This document shows, piece after piece, positions 11,657-19,391 of a stretch of 64,000 bases of DNA. The stretch's first letter is position 1, and each line of letters starts with the position of its first letter. Below the pieces are notes generated by a model that worked only from the letters and a program-made list of their open reading frames with translations, was not told the origin of the DNA and ran no database searches. The position numbers and the translations under genes are program-made. Origin of the DNA: VRUE01 sp963837735 (GTDB lineage: Bacteria > Actinomycetota > Thermoleophilia > Solirubrobacterales > 70-9); assembly GCA_963837735.1 (NCBI GenBank), contig CAWIOM010000006.1, positions 62,001 through 126,000 of the forward strand, read 5' to 3'.

Positions 11657-12539
11657 ATGACGCGTGTGGAGAGGTGGGCGAATCTGGGCGCCGTGATCGT
11701 CCCCTTCGCGGCGACGATCGCGGCCGTCGCACTGCTCTGGAACCGCCTCGTCAACCCCGCAGACCTGGCGATCGCGGCGGTCATGTACCTGCTCACCGCG
11801 GTCGGCATCACCGTCGGCTTCCACCGCCTGCTCACCCACCGTTCCTTCCAAACCTCGAAGCCGCTCGAGTACACGTTCGCGGTGCTCGGCTCGATGGCGG
11901 TCCAGGGACCCGTCGTCTCCTGGGTCGCCGACCACCGAAAGCACCACGCCCATACCGACGAAGAGGGCGACCCTCACAGTCCGCACGTCGGCCATCGGGG
12001 GGGGATCGGCGGAATGCTCGCCGGGCTCTGGCACGCGCACGCCGGCTGGCTGATGTCGAGTCAGGGTCGGGCCGACTGGAAGCGCTACGCCCCGGACCTC
12101 TACGAGGACCCTGGAATGAGGGCGATCGGGCGTGGGTTCGTGCCCATCGTGCGTACTCAGCCTCGCCCTCCCCGCCCTCGCCGGCTACGCGGTCGGCGGC
12201 ACGCTCGCCGGCGCCGCCACCGGACTTCTATGGGGTGGGTTGGTTCGGGTGTTCTTCGTTCACCATGTGACCTGGAGCGTCAACTCTGTGTGTCACTTCC
12301 TCGGCAGCCGGCGATTTGACACGAACGACCGTTCCACCAACGTCTTCTGGCTCGCCCTGCCCTCGCTGGGCGAGTCCTGGCACCACAACCACCATGCGTT
12401 CCCGCGCTCGGCGACCCACGGCCTGAGGCGCCGCGAGCTCGACCCGTCGGCGGCGATCATCGCCGCGATGGAGAAACTCGGCCTCGCCCGCAACGTGATC
12501 CGCATCTCCGACGAGCGCCAGTCTCAGAGAGCCGTCTAG
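11657..12539 (+). CDS. Acyl-CoA/acyl-lipid desaturase (one frame break near 12150)
   Basis: About 294 residues across the break. The three histidine boxes of membrane stearoyl-CoA-type desaturases are present: HRLLTH (about 56-61), HRKHH (about 94-98) and HNHHAF near the C-terminus, with the extra HHVTWSVNSVCH segment. The enzyme puts a double bond into a fatty acyl chain, with a di-iron centre at the cytoplasmic face. The first frame runs to FVPIV at about 12150; the next frame picks up at VLSLALPALAGYAVGG. A one-base indel there explains both. Together with the hydroxylase at 9710 and the regulator between them it suggests a membrane lipid remodelling locus. Confidence 0.85.
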
Positions 12540-12638
12540 GCCGGGCTCCACGTTCCTGTCACTGTGTAAGACTCCACGCAGGCAGAGAGCCGAACGCATT
12601 CGGAGGCGGATGCGCAAGGGAACGAAAGGAAACTAAGA

Positions 12639-13032
12639 ATGCCCAGTACCAGCAAAGTGCTCGATGAGGCGCGTGACCTGGTCACCAAGCGTCTCGCTGA
12701 GCTGGACGACGAGCGCAAGCGCCTCGAGCGCGCACTCGCCGAGCTCGGTGGCAAGGCCGCTAGAACTGTCGGTCGCCGACCCGGGCGCCCGCGTGGCTCG
12801 ACGTCGAAGAAACCAACTGCCGCCAAAAAAGGCGGGCGTCGAACGCCGCAAACGCCGCGGCGGCACCCGCGCCGATCAGGCAGTGACCCTGATTCAGCAG
12901 AACCCCGGAATCACCGCCTCCGAGATCGCCAAGCAGATGAAAATCAAGCCGAACTATCTCTACCGGGTGCTCGGCGACCTCGAGAAACAGAAAAAGGTCA
13001 AGAAGAAGGGCCGCACGTACAGCGCCACCTAG
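12639..13032 (+). CDS. Nucleoid-type DNA-binding protein: coiled coil, AT-hook and winged helix (frame break at an A6 run)
   Basis: About 131 residues if the frame is corrected. Residues 1-40 are a charged helix (VLDEARDLVTKRLAELDDER), followed by an AT-hook-like GRRPGRPRG and a lysine-rich linker. The frame must then shift at the AAAAAA run near 12825, after which comes a winged-helix part: ADQAVTLIQQNPGITASEIA, then KPNYLYRVLGDLEKQKKV and stop at 13032. AAAGGA lies 8 nt before the ATG. It probably binds DNA as a nucleoid-associated protein. The A6 run is a classical slippage site, so the break may be a sequencing error or programmed; I favour error. Confidence 0.7.
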
Positions 13033-13044
13033 GGGCGCTGTACG
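13016..13044. terminator. Bidirectional terminator, perfect 11-bp stem
   Basis: Arms 13016-13026 and 13034-13044 are perfectly complementary with a 7-nt loop that holds the TAG stop (13030-13032) of the plus-strand gene. On the other side mdh ends at 13060. The position between convergent genes fits a shared terminator. Confidence 0.65.
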
Positions 13045-13059
13045 CAACGGTTCGCGGAG

Positions 13060-14046
13060 CTAGAGAAGGCCGAGGTCGGCGACCGAGTCGCGCTCGGCCC
13101 TGAGCTCCGCCGCGCTGGCATCGATCCGCTGGCGCGAGAAGTCGGGGATATCCAACCCCTCGACGACGGACCACTCGCCTCCCGTGCACTCGCACGGGAG
13201 GCCGGCGACGATCCCCTCCTCCACACCGTAGGAGCCGTCGGTGGGCACGCCCATCGAGACCCAGTCTCCCGCCGGTGTGCCAAGCACCCAGTCGTGGATG
13301 TGGTCGATTGCCGCGTTCGCCGCCGAGGCGGCGCTCGAGGCGCCGCGCGCCTCGATGATCGCGGCACCTCGTTTGGCGACCCTGGGGATGAACTCGTCTG
13401 CGATCCAGGCCTGGTCGTCGACCGCGTCCCAGGCGCTCCCCCCGCTGACCCTCGCGTTGACGAGGTCGGGGTACTGGGTGGTGGAGTGATTGCCCCAGAC
13501 CGTCATGTTCGTGACATCGTGAATCTGCCTGCCGAGCTTGTTGGCAAGCTGGGCGATCGCCCGGTTGTGGTCGAGGCGCATCATCGCCGTGAAGCGCTCG
13601 CGAGGCACGCCGTCGGCGTTCGACATCGCGATCAGGCAATTGGTGTTGGCGGGGTTGCCGACGACCAGGACCCTGACGTCATCGGCGGCGCCGGCGGCGA
13701 TCGCCTCACCCTGAGGCTTGAAGATGCCACCGTTGGCCTCGAGCAGGTCGGCACGCTCCATGCCGGGCCCGCGTGGTCGGGCACCGACGAGGAGGCCGAC
13801 GTTGCAACCGTCGAAGGCCGCCCTCGGATCGTCGAAGATGTCGATCTTCGAGAGCAGCGGGAAGGCGCTGTCGTCGAGCTCCATCGCCGTGCCCTCGGCG
13901 GCGGTGACGGCGTCGGGGATCTCGAGCAGGCTGAGCTCGACCGGGGTGTCGGGACCGAGCATCTGACCGCTCGCGATCCGGAACAGGAGTGCGTAACCGA
14001 TCTGCCCGGCGGCGCCGGTGACTGTGACTTTTACGGGAGTGCTCAC
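13060..14046 (-). CDS. mdh: Malate dehydrogenase (NAD-dependent)
   Basis: 328 residues. The Rossmann motif VTVTGAAGQIGYALLFRIAS is at residues 7-26, the substrate loop ARPRGPGMERADLL at about 90-103, and the catalytic part VWGNHSTTQYPDL around 190. This is the longer cytosolic-type MDH also found in actinobacteria. It oxidises malate to oxaloacetate in the TCA cycle. I chose the GTG at 14046 because AGGAGA sits 7 nt upstream; the open frame continues upstream but that part is not MDH-like. It lies 40 bp after icd and is very probably cotranscribed with it. Confidence 0.95.
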   Translation of the reverse strand: MSTPVKVTVTGAAGQIGYALLFRIASGQMLGPDTPVELSLLEIPDAVTAAEGTAMELDDSAFPLLSKIDIFDDPRAAFDGCNVGLLVGARPRGPGMERADLLEANGGIFKPQGEAIAAGAADDVRVLVVGNPANTNCLIAMSNADGVPRERFTAMMRLDHNRAIAQLANKLGRQIHDVTNMTVWGNHSTTQYPDLVNARVSGGSAWDAVDDQAWIADEFIPRVAKRGAAIIEARGASSAASAANAAIDHIHDWVLGTPAGDWVSMGVPTDGSYGVEEGIVAGLPCECTGGEWSVVEGLDIPDFSRQRIDASAAELRAERDSVADLGLL

Positions 14047-14086
14047 TGAATCGTCTCCTGGAGTCGTGGAATGGTGCACTGTGTGC

Positions 14087-15304
14087 CTATTGGGCCATTG
14101 CCTGGCGCAGGTTCTCGTCGATTGACTCAAGAAAATCCTGAGTGGTCTGAAAACCCTGACCGTCACCGACGAGCAGCGCCAGGTCTTTGGTCATCTTTCC
14201 GCTTTCCACCGTTTCGATGCAGACACGCTCGAGCGTCTCTGCGAACCGCGTGACCTCAGGGGTCTCGTCGAGCCGGCCGCGCGCAGCGAGGCCGCGTGTC
14301 CAGGCGAAGATCGAGGCGATCGGGTTGGTGGAGGTCGGCTTACCTTCCTGGTGCTGACGGTAGTGGCGGGTGACGGTGCCATGGGCGGCCTCTGCCTCGA
14401 CCGTCCTGCCGTCGGGGCTCATCAGGACGCTGGTCATCAGCCCGAGCGAGCCGAACCCCTGGGCGACGGTGTCCGACTGCACGTCGCCGTCGTAGTTTTT
14501 GCACGCCCACACGTAACCGCCCTCCCACTTCATCGCGGCGGCGACCATGTCGTCGATCAGGCGGTGTTCGTAGGTGATCCCCGCCGCCTCGAACTCGTCC
14601 CTGAACTCTGACTCATAGATCTCGGCGAAGAGGTCCTTGAAGCGGCCGTCGTACTTCTTCAGGATCGTGTTCTTGGTCGACATGTAGACGGGATAGCCGC
14701 GATTCAGGCCGTATCGCATCGAGGCCCGGGCGAAGTCGCGGATCGAGTCGTCGAGGTTGTACATCGCCATCGCGATCCCGCCGCCGGAGAAGTCGTACAC
14801 GTCGAGCTCAACCGGCTCGGTGCCGTCCTTGGGCGTGTAGGTGAGGGTCAGGGTTCCCTCGCCCGGCACGACCATGTCGGTCGCCCGGTACTGGTCGCCG
14901 AAGGCGTGGCGGCCGATCACGATCGGCTTCGTCCAGCCGGGGACCAGGCGCGGGATGTTCGAGATCACGATCGGCTCGCGGAAGATGACGCCGCCGAGGA
15001 TGTTGCGGATCGTCCCGTTCGGCGATCGGTACATCGCCTTGAGGCCGAACTCCTCGACCCGGGCCTCGTCGGGGGTGATCGTCGCGCACTTGACCCCGAC
15101 CCCGTGCTCCTTGATCGCGTTGGCGGCGTCGACCGTGATCCGGTCCTCCGTCGCGTCGCGGCTCTCGATCCCGAGGTCGAAGTACTCGAGGTCGACGTCG
15201 AGGTAGGGAAGGATGAGCTGCTCCTTGATGAAAGCCCAGATGATCCGGGTCATCTCGTCGCCGTCGAGCTCGACGATCGGGTTTGCGACTCTGATCTTCG
15301 ACAT
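14087..15304 (-). CDS. icd: NADP-dependent isocitrate dehydrogenase, dimeric eukaryote-like type
   Basis: 405 residues, matching the homodimeric IDH1/IDH2-like family rather than the E. coli type. Seen motifs: MTRIIW (about 18-23), the substrate loop MYRSPNGTIRNILGG (about 91-105), YMSTKNTILKKYDG (about 207-220), the metal-binding LIDDMVAAAMK, and EAAHGTVTRHYR near 305. It makes 2-oxoglutarate, CO2 and NADPH. The gene leads an icd-mdh operon. The next gene upstream, tetR at 15317, ends 12 bp before it on the same strand, so tetR could head the transcript. Confidence 0.95.
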   Translation of the reverse strand: MSKIRVANPIVELDGDEMTRIIWAFIKEQLILPYLDVDLEYFDLGIESRDATEDRITVDAANAIKEHGVGVKCATITPDEARVEEFGLKAMYRSPNGTIRNILGGVIFREPIVISNIPRLVPGWTKPIVIGRHAFGDQYRATDMVVPGEGTLTLTYTPKDGTEPVELDVYDFSGGGIAMAMYNLDDSIRDFARASMRYGLNRGYPVYMSTKNTILKKYDGRFKDLFAEIYESEFRDEFEAAGITYEHRLIDDMVAAAMKWEGGYVWACKNYDGDVQSDTVAQGFGSLGLMTSVLMSPDGRTVEAEAAHGTVTRHYRQHQEGKPTSTNPIASIFAWTRGLAARGRLDETPEVTRFAETLERVCIETVESGKMTKDLALLVGDGQGFQTTQDFLESIDENLRQAMAQ

Positions 15305-15316
15305 CGGCGCGCGATG

Positions 15317-15919
15317 CTATCGACGCAGCCCCTCGAGCATCTCGACGACCACCGCCTCAGAGCGTTCGCGCGCCGCCGCCGGGTCGTCGGCGACGACGAC
15401 CAGCATCGCCGCCTCGATCATCGCGCCGAGCAGGACGATCGCCATCGTCTCCGGGTCGTCCGGTGGCAGTTCGCCCGCCTCCACGGCAGCGGTGACGCCC
15501 GCCATGGCGACTCCGATTCCCAGCCCGGTCGCCGCCTCCCGCCACGCCTCCCACCCGAGCACGGACCGGCTCTGCCCGAGGCCTATGCGGCGCAGCTCTT
15601 CGTCGGTCTCGGCGGCCTGCATGTAACCCCTGGCGAGGAGGACGAGGGTCTCGAACGGAGTCGAGCCGGCCGGCATTCGCGCGGCGATCCTTTCGATGGC
15701 GCGGCGCTCGCTCGCTTCCCAGACGGCGCGGAAGAGGTCGAGTTTGGTGGGGAAGTGGTGGTAGAGCGCCCCCCGGCTGACGCCGGAGCGCTCGAGGATC
15801 TCCGCGGTCGACACGTCGTCGTAGTCGCGCTCCATGAAAAGCCCGTGCGCCGCGTCGACAAGTGCCTCCCGTGCCCCTTCGCTGGGGCGCCCCCGCGCTC
15901 TTCCCATTTCGCCTTTCAT
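15317..15919 (-). CDS. TetR-family transcriptional regulator
   Basis: 200 residues. The helix-turn-helix is at about 27-48 (DDVSTAEILERSGVSRGALY followed by HHFPTKLDLFRAVW). The C-terminal domain is helical and ligand-binding. I use the ATG at 15919; an ATG at 15907 (MGRARGRP) is an alternative. A palindromic operator lies about 20 bp upstream, between this gene and the divergent DUF4242 gene, so autoregulation and control of that gene are likely. It also lies 12 bp before icd. Confidence 0.9.
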   Translation of the reverse strand: MKGEMGRARGRPSEGAREALVDAAHGLFMERDYDDVSTAEILERSGVSRGALYHHFPTKLDLFRAVWEASERRAIERIAARMPAGSTPFETLVLLARGYMQAAETDEELRRIGLGQSRSVLGWEAWREAATGLGIGVAMAGVTAAVEAGELPPDDPETMAIVLLGAMIEAAMLVVVADDPAAARERSEAVVVEMLEGLRR

Positions 15920-15939
15920 CGATATCGGATAGATTACCG

Positions 15940-15952
15940 ACAGACGGTCTGT
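15940..15952. promoter_or_regulatory. Candidate TetR operator
   Basis: A perfect palindrome ACAGAC-G-GTCTGT lies 20 bp before the tetR start and 30 bp before the divergent gene at 15983. The size and position are typical of TetR-family operators. Confidence 0.6.
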
Positions 15953-15982
15953 AATTTGTAGGTCCACGATTGGAGAAGACAG

Positions 15983-16285
15983 ATGAAGACGTACGTCATT
16001 CGCAGGGAAAAGGCGTGGCAGAACGCCGAGGAGCTCGAGGCGACGGCGGCGCGGTCGAAAGACGTCGCCGAGAGCGACTTCCCCGACGACATCGCCTGGA
16101 TCCGCAGCTACGTGATCGCCGAGCCAGGCGGCACGCTGGGCACGGTCTGCATCTACCAGGCGAGCAGCCCGGAGGCGGTCCGCGAGCACGCCGGGCGGGT
16201 CGAGATGCCCGCCGACGAGATCCTCGAGGTCGCCGACACGGTCGTGATCCGGCCCGATCCGCAGCCTGAGTCCGCAACCTCCTGA
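15983..16285 (+). CDS. DUF4242-family small protein
   Basis: 100 residues resembling the DUF4242 family (SCO4226-like ferredoxin-fold proteins; at least one Streptomyces member binds nickel). It begins MKTYVIRREKAW and has the core IRSYVIAEPGGTLGTVCIYQ (about 40-59) followed by EAVREHAGRVEMPADEI. No signal peptide is seen, so it is probably cytoplasmic. It is divergent from the TetR gene and shares its operator region, and is followed by the acyl-CoA dehydrogenase 53 bp downstream. The exact role is unknown. Confidence 0.75.
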   Translation: MKTYVIRREKAWQNAEELEATAARSKDVAESDFPDDIAWIRSYVIAEPGGTLGTVCIYQASSPEAVREHAGRVEMPADEILEVADTVVIRPDPQPESATS

Positions 16286-16338
16286 CCCGATAGCGCTCCA
16301 GGCCGACCCACGGGCACGTCTCCTGCGAGAATGGGCCC

Positions 16339-18009
16339 GTGGCAACGGCTGAGCGCCATTCGGGGAGCACGCACGAGGTCTTCAACCAGTCCTCCCCGCT
16401 GGCCGATTACAACGTCTTCGAGTCCGACCGCGTCCTGCGCGACGCGGTGCGGCGCGAGGGCGCCGACTGGGCCGAGGGGCGGATCTCGGCGGTCGGCGAG
16501 CTGGCCGGGTCGGAGCGGATCATCGCCCTGGGCGCGGCGGCCAACGAGAACCCGCCGACGCTGAGAACCCACGACCGCTTCGGCCACCGCGTCGACGAGG
16601 TCGAGTTCCACCCCGCCTGGCACGAGCTGCTCGGCCTCGCGGTCGAGCACGAACTTCACTCGTCCCCCTGGAAAGACCCGCGACCGGGCGCCCACGTCGC
16701 CCGCGGTGCCGCCTTCATGTGCATGTCCCAGGCGGAGGCCGGGATCGGCTGTCCGATCTCGATGACCTACTCGGTCGTACCCGCCCTGCGCGCCCAGCCG
16801 GAGCTCGCCGCCGAGTGGGAGCCCCGCCTCTTCTCCTCCTCCTACGACCCGCGCAACGCGCCGGCGCCCGAGAAGTCCGGCGCCCTCGCCGGAATGGGGA
16901 TGACCGAGAAGCAGGGCGGCACCGACGTGCGAGCCAACACGACGGTCGCCCGTCCGGTCAACGGCGGCGGCCCGGGGGCCGAGTACGAGCTGACCGGGCA
17001 CAAGTGGTTCATGTCGGCGCCGATGTGCGACGTCTTCCTCGTCCTCGCCCAGGCCGACGGCGGCATCTCCTGCTTCCTCTTTCCGCGCTGGACGCCGGAC
17101 GGCGAGCGCAACCGCTTCCGCCTGCAGCGGCTCAAGGACAAGCTCGGCAACCACTCCAACGCCTCCAGCGAGATCGAGTTCGACGCCGCCTCCGCCTGGC
17201 TGGTCGGCGAGGAGGGCGACGGCGTGCGGACGATCATCGAGATGGTCAACCACACGCGCCTCGACTGCGTACTCGGCGGCGCCACCGGGATGCGCGCCGG
17301 GGTCGCCCACGCCGTCCACCACACGGCCGGGCGCGCGGTCTTCGGCACGACGCTGATCGACCAGCCGTTGATGCGCAACGTCCTCGCCGACCTCTGCGTC
17401 GAGTCCGAGGCGGCGACCGTTTCGGCCATGCGGCTGGCCCGCGCCTACGACGAGTCGATCGAAGGCGACGAGGAGGCGACGAGTCTGAAGCGCGTCGCCA
17501 ACGCGGTGCTCAAGTACTGGATCTGCAAGCGGGCGCCCTCGCACGCGGTCGAGTGCCTGGAGTGCTTCGGCGGCAACGGCTTCGTCGAGGAGTCGGGGAT
17601 GCCGCGGCTCTTCCGCGAGAGCCCGCTGAACTCGATCTGGGAGGGATCCGGCAACGTCCAGTGCCTCGACGTGCTGCGGGCGATGGTCAAGAGCCCCGCC
17701 TCGGTCGACGCGTTCTTCGGCGAGGTGCTCGAGGGCGCCGGCGCCGAGCCCCGCCTCGACGGCTACGTCGCCGAGCTTCGCGAGGAGGTCCCCGGGGACG
17801 TCGAGACGATCCAGGAGCGCGCCCGCCGCATCGTCGAGAAGATGGCGATCGCCCTACAGGCCTCGCTTCTCGTCCGCTACGGCGACGAGGCCGTCGCCGA
17901 TGCCTTCTGCGCCTCCCGCCTCTCCGGCGACTGGGGCCACGCCTTCGGCACCCTCCCCCCAGGCACGGACTTCTCTCGCATCATCGCTCGACACTCTCCG
18001 GACGCCTGA
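16339..18009 (+). CDS. Acyl-CoA dehydrogenase family protein, AidB-like
   Basis: 556 residues, the long AidB-type form. It starts with the AidB-like N-terminal segment (NQSSPLADYNVFESDRVL), then the central flavin domain with MGMTEKQGGTDVRANTT (about 182-198) and YELTGHKWFMSAPMCDVFLV, and the C-terminal helical domain with ECFGGNGFVEESGMPRLFRE and the IWEGSGNVQCLDVLR segment (about 415-450). FAD-binding residues are kept. E. coli AidB binds DNA and is induced by alkylation; the true substrate of the family is uncertain. GTG at 16339 is the start. It ends at a convergent intergenic region with a large palindrome. Confidence 0.9.
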   Translation: MATAERHSGSTHEVFNQSSPLADYNVFESDRVLRDAVRREGADWAEGRISAVGELAGSERIIALGAAANENPPTLRTHDRFGHRVDEVEFHPAWHELLGLAVEHELHSSPWKDPRPGAHVARGAAFMCMSQAEAGIGCPISMTYSVVPALRAQPELAAEWEPRLFSSSYDPRNAPAPEKSGALAGMGMTEKQGGTDVRANTTVARPVNGGGPGAEYELTGHKWFMSAPMCDVFLVLAQADGGISCFLFPRWTPDGERNRFRLQRLKDKLGNHSNASSEIEFDAASAWLVGEEGDGVRTIIEMVNHTRLDCVLGGATGMRAGVAHAVHHTAGRAVFGTTLIDQPLMRNVLADLCVESEAATVSAMRLARAYDESIEGDEEATSLKRVANAVLKYWICKRAPSHAVECLECFGGNGFVEESGMPRLFRESPLNSIWEGSGNVQCLDVLRAMVKSPASVDAFFGEVLEGAGAEPRLDGYVAELREEVPGDVETIQERARRIVEKMAIALQASLLVRYGDEAVADAFCASRLSGDWGHAFGTLPPGTDFSRIIARHSPDA

Positions 18010-18037
18010 CCGCTGCTCAGTCGCCGGATCAGCTTGA

Positions 18038-18142
18038 GCCGGAGGTCCAGGCGGGGGTGGAGCGTCTGCTTTCGCCGAGACGCTGCGGACAGCGTTCCGC
18101 GGCTCGAAAAAGTTAAGCGAAACCCCCGCCTGGACCTCCGGC
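18038..18142. repeat. Large inverted repeat between convergent genes, with two inner hairpins
   Basis: Arms 18038-18058 and 18122-18142 are perfectly complementary over 21 bp. The 63 nt between them can form two further hairpins (AGCGTCT/AGACGCT and GCGGA/TCCGC). The element fills the gap between the acyl-CoA dehydrogenase (ends 18009) and the M50 protease (ends 18144). It may terminate both transcripts, but the arms are far longer than a terminator needs. Other long palindromes occur at 23188-23257, 58102-58149, 58395-58450, 60251-60303 and 61991-62039. Confidence 0.75.
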
Positions 18143-18143
18143 C

Positions 18144-19310
18144 CTAATCAACCTTGTCCCGCAGAGCGCGGCCGACCTGCTCGGCGGTGATTACTCCGGC
18201 GAGGCGCCCGTCGGCGTCGACCGCCATCAGGGCGCCGAAGCGCCGCAGGTACTGGTTGCCGAGCAGCGAGTCGAGGGGGGCGTCGTCGCGGACCTGGTAG
18301 GCGTCGTCGCCTGCTTTCAGCAGGTCGGCGACGAGCTCGGTCGGCCGCGAGACCTCGGGGACCTCGTCGGCGCGGTCGCGGAGCAGGAGGCCGAGGAAGC
18401 GGTGGGCGTCGCCGACGACCGGGAACCAGGGCCAGCGGTAGCGCAGGAAGTACTCGTCGAGGGCGCGCTCGACGCTGAGCTCGCCCGGGATCGCGACCGG
18501 TTCGCGGTCCATCACGTCGGAGACGGTCACCCCCCCGATCCGGTCGGAGATCGCGGTCTGCATCGAGGCGGCCCGGGCGGAGCTGTTGATGACGATCCCG
18601 ATCAGGGCCAGCCAGATGCCGCCGAAGACCATGCCGTTGGCGACGAGGAGCAGGCCGCCGCCGATGAAGATGTAGCCGAAGACGCGGCCGAGCCGGGCGG
18701 CGAAGAGGGTGGCGGCGGTGCGGTCGCCGGTCCGCCGCCAGGCGATCGCGCGGACGACGCGGCCGCCGTCCATCGGGAAGGCCGGCAGCAGGTTGAAGAC
18801 CAGGACCAGCAGGTTGATCGAAGCGAGCCAGGCGATCATCGCCATCACCCCGGAGACGCCGGCGTCGCCCTCGACCAGCGCCGCCCTGCGGAAGCCGTCG
18901 GGGCCGGCGGCCGCGAGGCCGATCGCGCTCAGCACGACGAAGATCGCCAGCGTCACCGCCGGCCCCGCGATCGCCACCCTGAACTCGGTCCCGGGGCTGT
19001 CGGTCTCCCGGTCCATGCGCGCGACGCCGCCGAAGATCCAGAGCTGGATCCCGAGGATCCCGATCCCGTTGCGGATCGCGACGACCGCGTGACCGAGCTC
19101 GTGGAGGACGATCGAGCCGAAGAAGCCGACGGCGCTGGCCACGGCGAGGGCGAAGGGGGTGCTCGAAGAGGAGCTCTCGCCGAGCACGTCTCCGTAGAAC
19201 TGGGTGAGCCAGAAGATCACCAGGAAGAGGACGAAGAACCAGGACCAGTCGACCGAGATGCGGATCCCTCGGATGTGGAACAGGGTTATCGAGCTGCCGC
19301 CGCCGAGCAT
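18144..19310 (-). CDS. Site-2 protease family (M50) membrane metalloprotease with CBS-like domain
   Basis: 388 residues. The zinc motif HELGH lies in VLHELGHAVVAIRNG (about 70) inside a membrane helix, and the second ligand motif is FPMDGGR (about 170). Five or six helices form the protease core. After about residue 235 a soluble CBS-type region follows (VTVSDVMDREPVAIPGELSV, FPVVGDAHRFLGLL, FGALMAVDADGRLAGVIT). This is the SpoIVFB/Rip3-like class that cuts membrane-bound proteins, often anti-sigma factors, with CBS domains sensing nucleotides. The substrate is unknown. It is divergent from the sdh operon. The long antisense open frame over sdhA is a shadow. Confidence 0.92.
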   Translation of the reverse strand: MLGGGSSITLFHIRGIRISVDWSWFFVLFLVIFWLTQFYGDVLGESSSSSTPFALAVASAVGFFGSIVLHELGHAVVAIRNGIGILGIQLWIFGGVARMDRETDSPGTEFRVAIAGPAVTLAIFVVLSAIGLAAAGPDGFRRAALVEGDAGVSGVMAMIAWLASINLLVLVFNLLPAFPMDGGRVVRAIAWRRTGDRTAATLFAARLGRVFGYIFIGGGLLLVANGMVFGGIWLALIGIVINSSARAASMQTAISDRIGGVTVSDVMDREPVAIPGELSVERALDEYFLRYRWPWFPVVGDAHRFLGLLLRDRADEVPEVSRPTELVADLLKAGDDAYQVRDDAPLDSLLGNQYLRRFGALMAVDADGRLAGVITAEQVGRALRDKVD

Positions 19311-19344
19311 CGCCCAATGGTCCCAGACGGGGCTGCCGGGCGGA

Positions 19345-19381
19345 GAAATCCGACCGCGTGGTCGGATTTCCCACCTATAGA
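19345..19381 (+). promoter_or_regulatory. sdh promoter with hairpin operator and leaderless start
   Basis: A perfect 11-bp palindrome with a 4-nt loop (19345-19355 / 19360-19370) sits just upstream of TATAGA (19376-19381), a good actinobacterial -10. With normal spacing the transcript would start at or within a few bases of the GTG at 19392, so sdhA is probably translated from a leaderless mRNA. The palindrome covers the -35 region and looks like an operator. Confidence 0.5.
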
Positions 19382-19391
19382 GTCCGCGCCC

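Noticed and set aside
15983..18009. DUF4242 gene and acyl-CoA dehydrogenase as an alkylation-response operon
   Set aside because: Only the AidB likeness supports it; no Ada-type regulator or other repair gene is present.
18038..18142. Cloverleaf-like fold considered as a tRNA
   Set aside because: The outer stem is 21 bp, there is no T-loop or anticodon arm sequence, and no CCA-like end.
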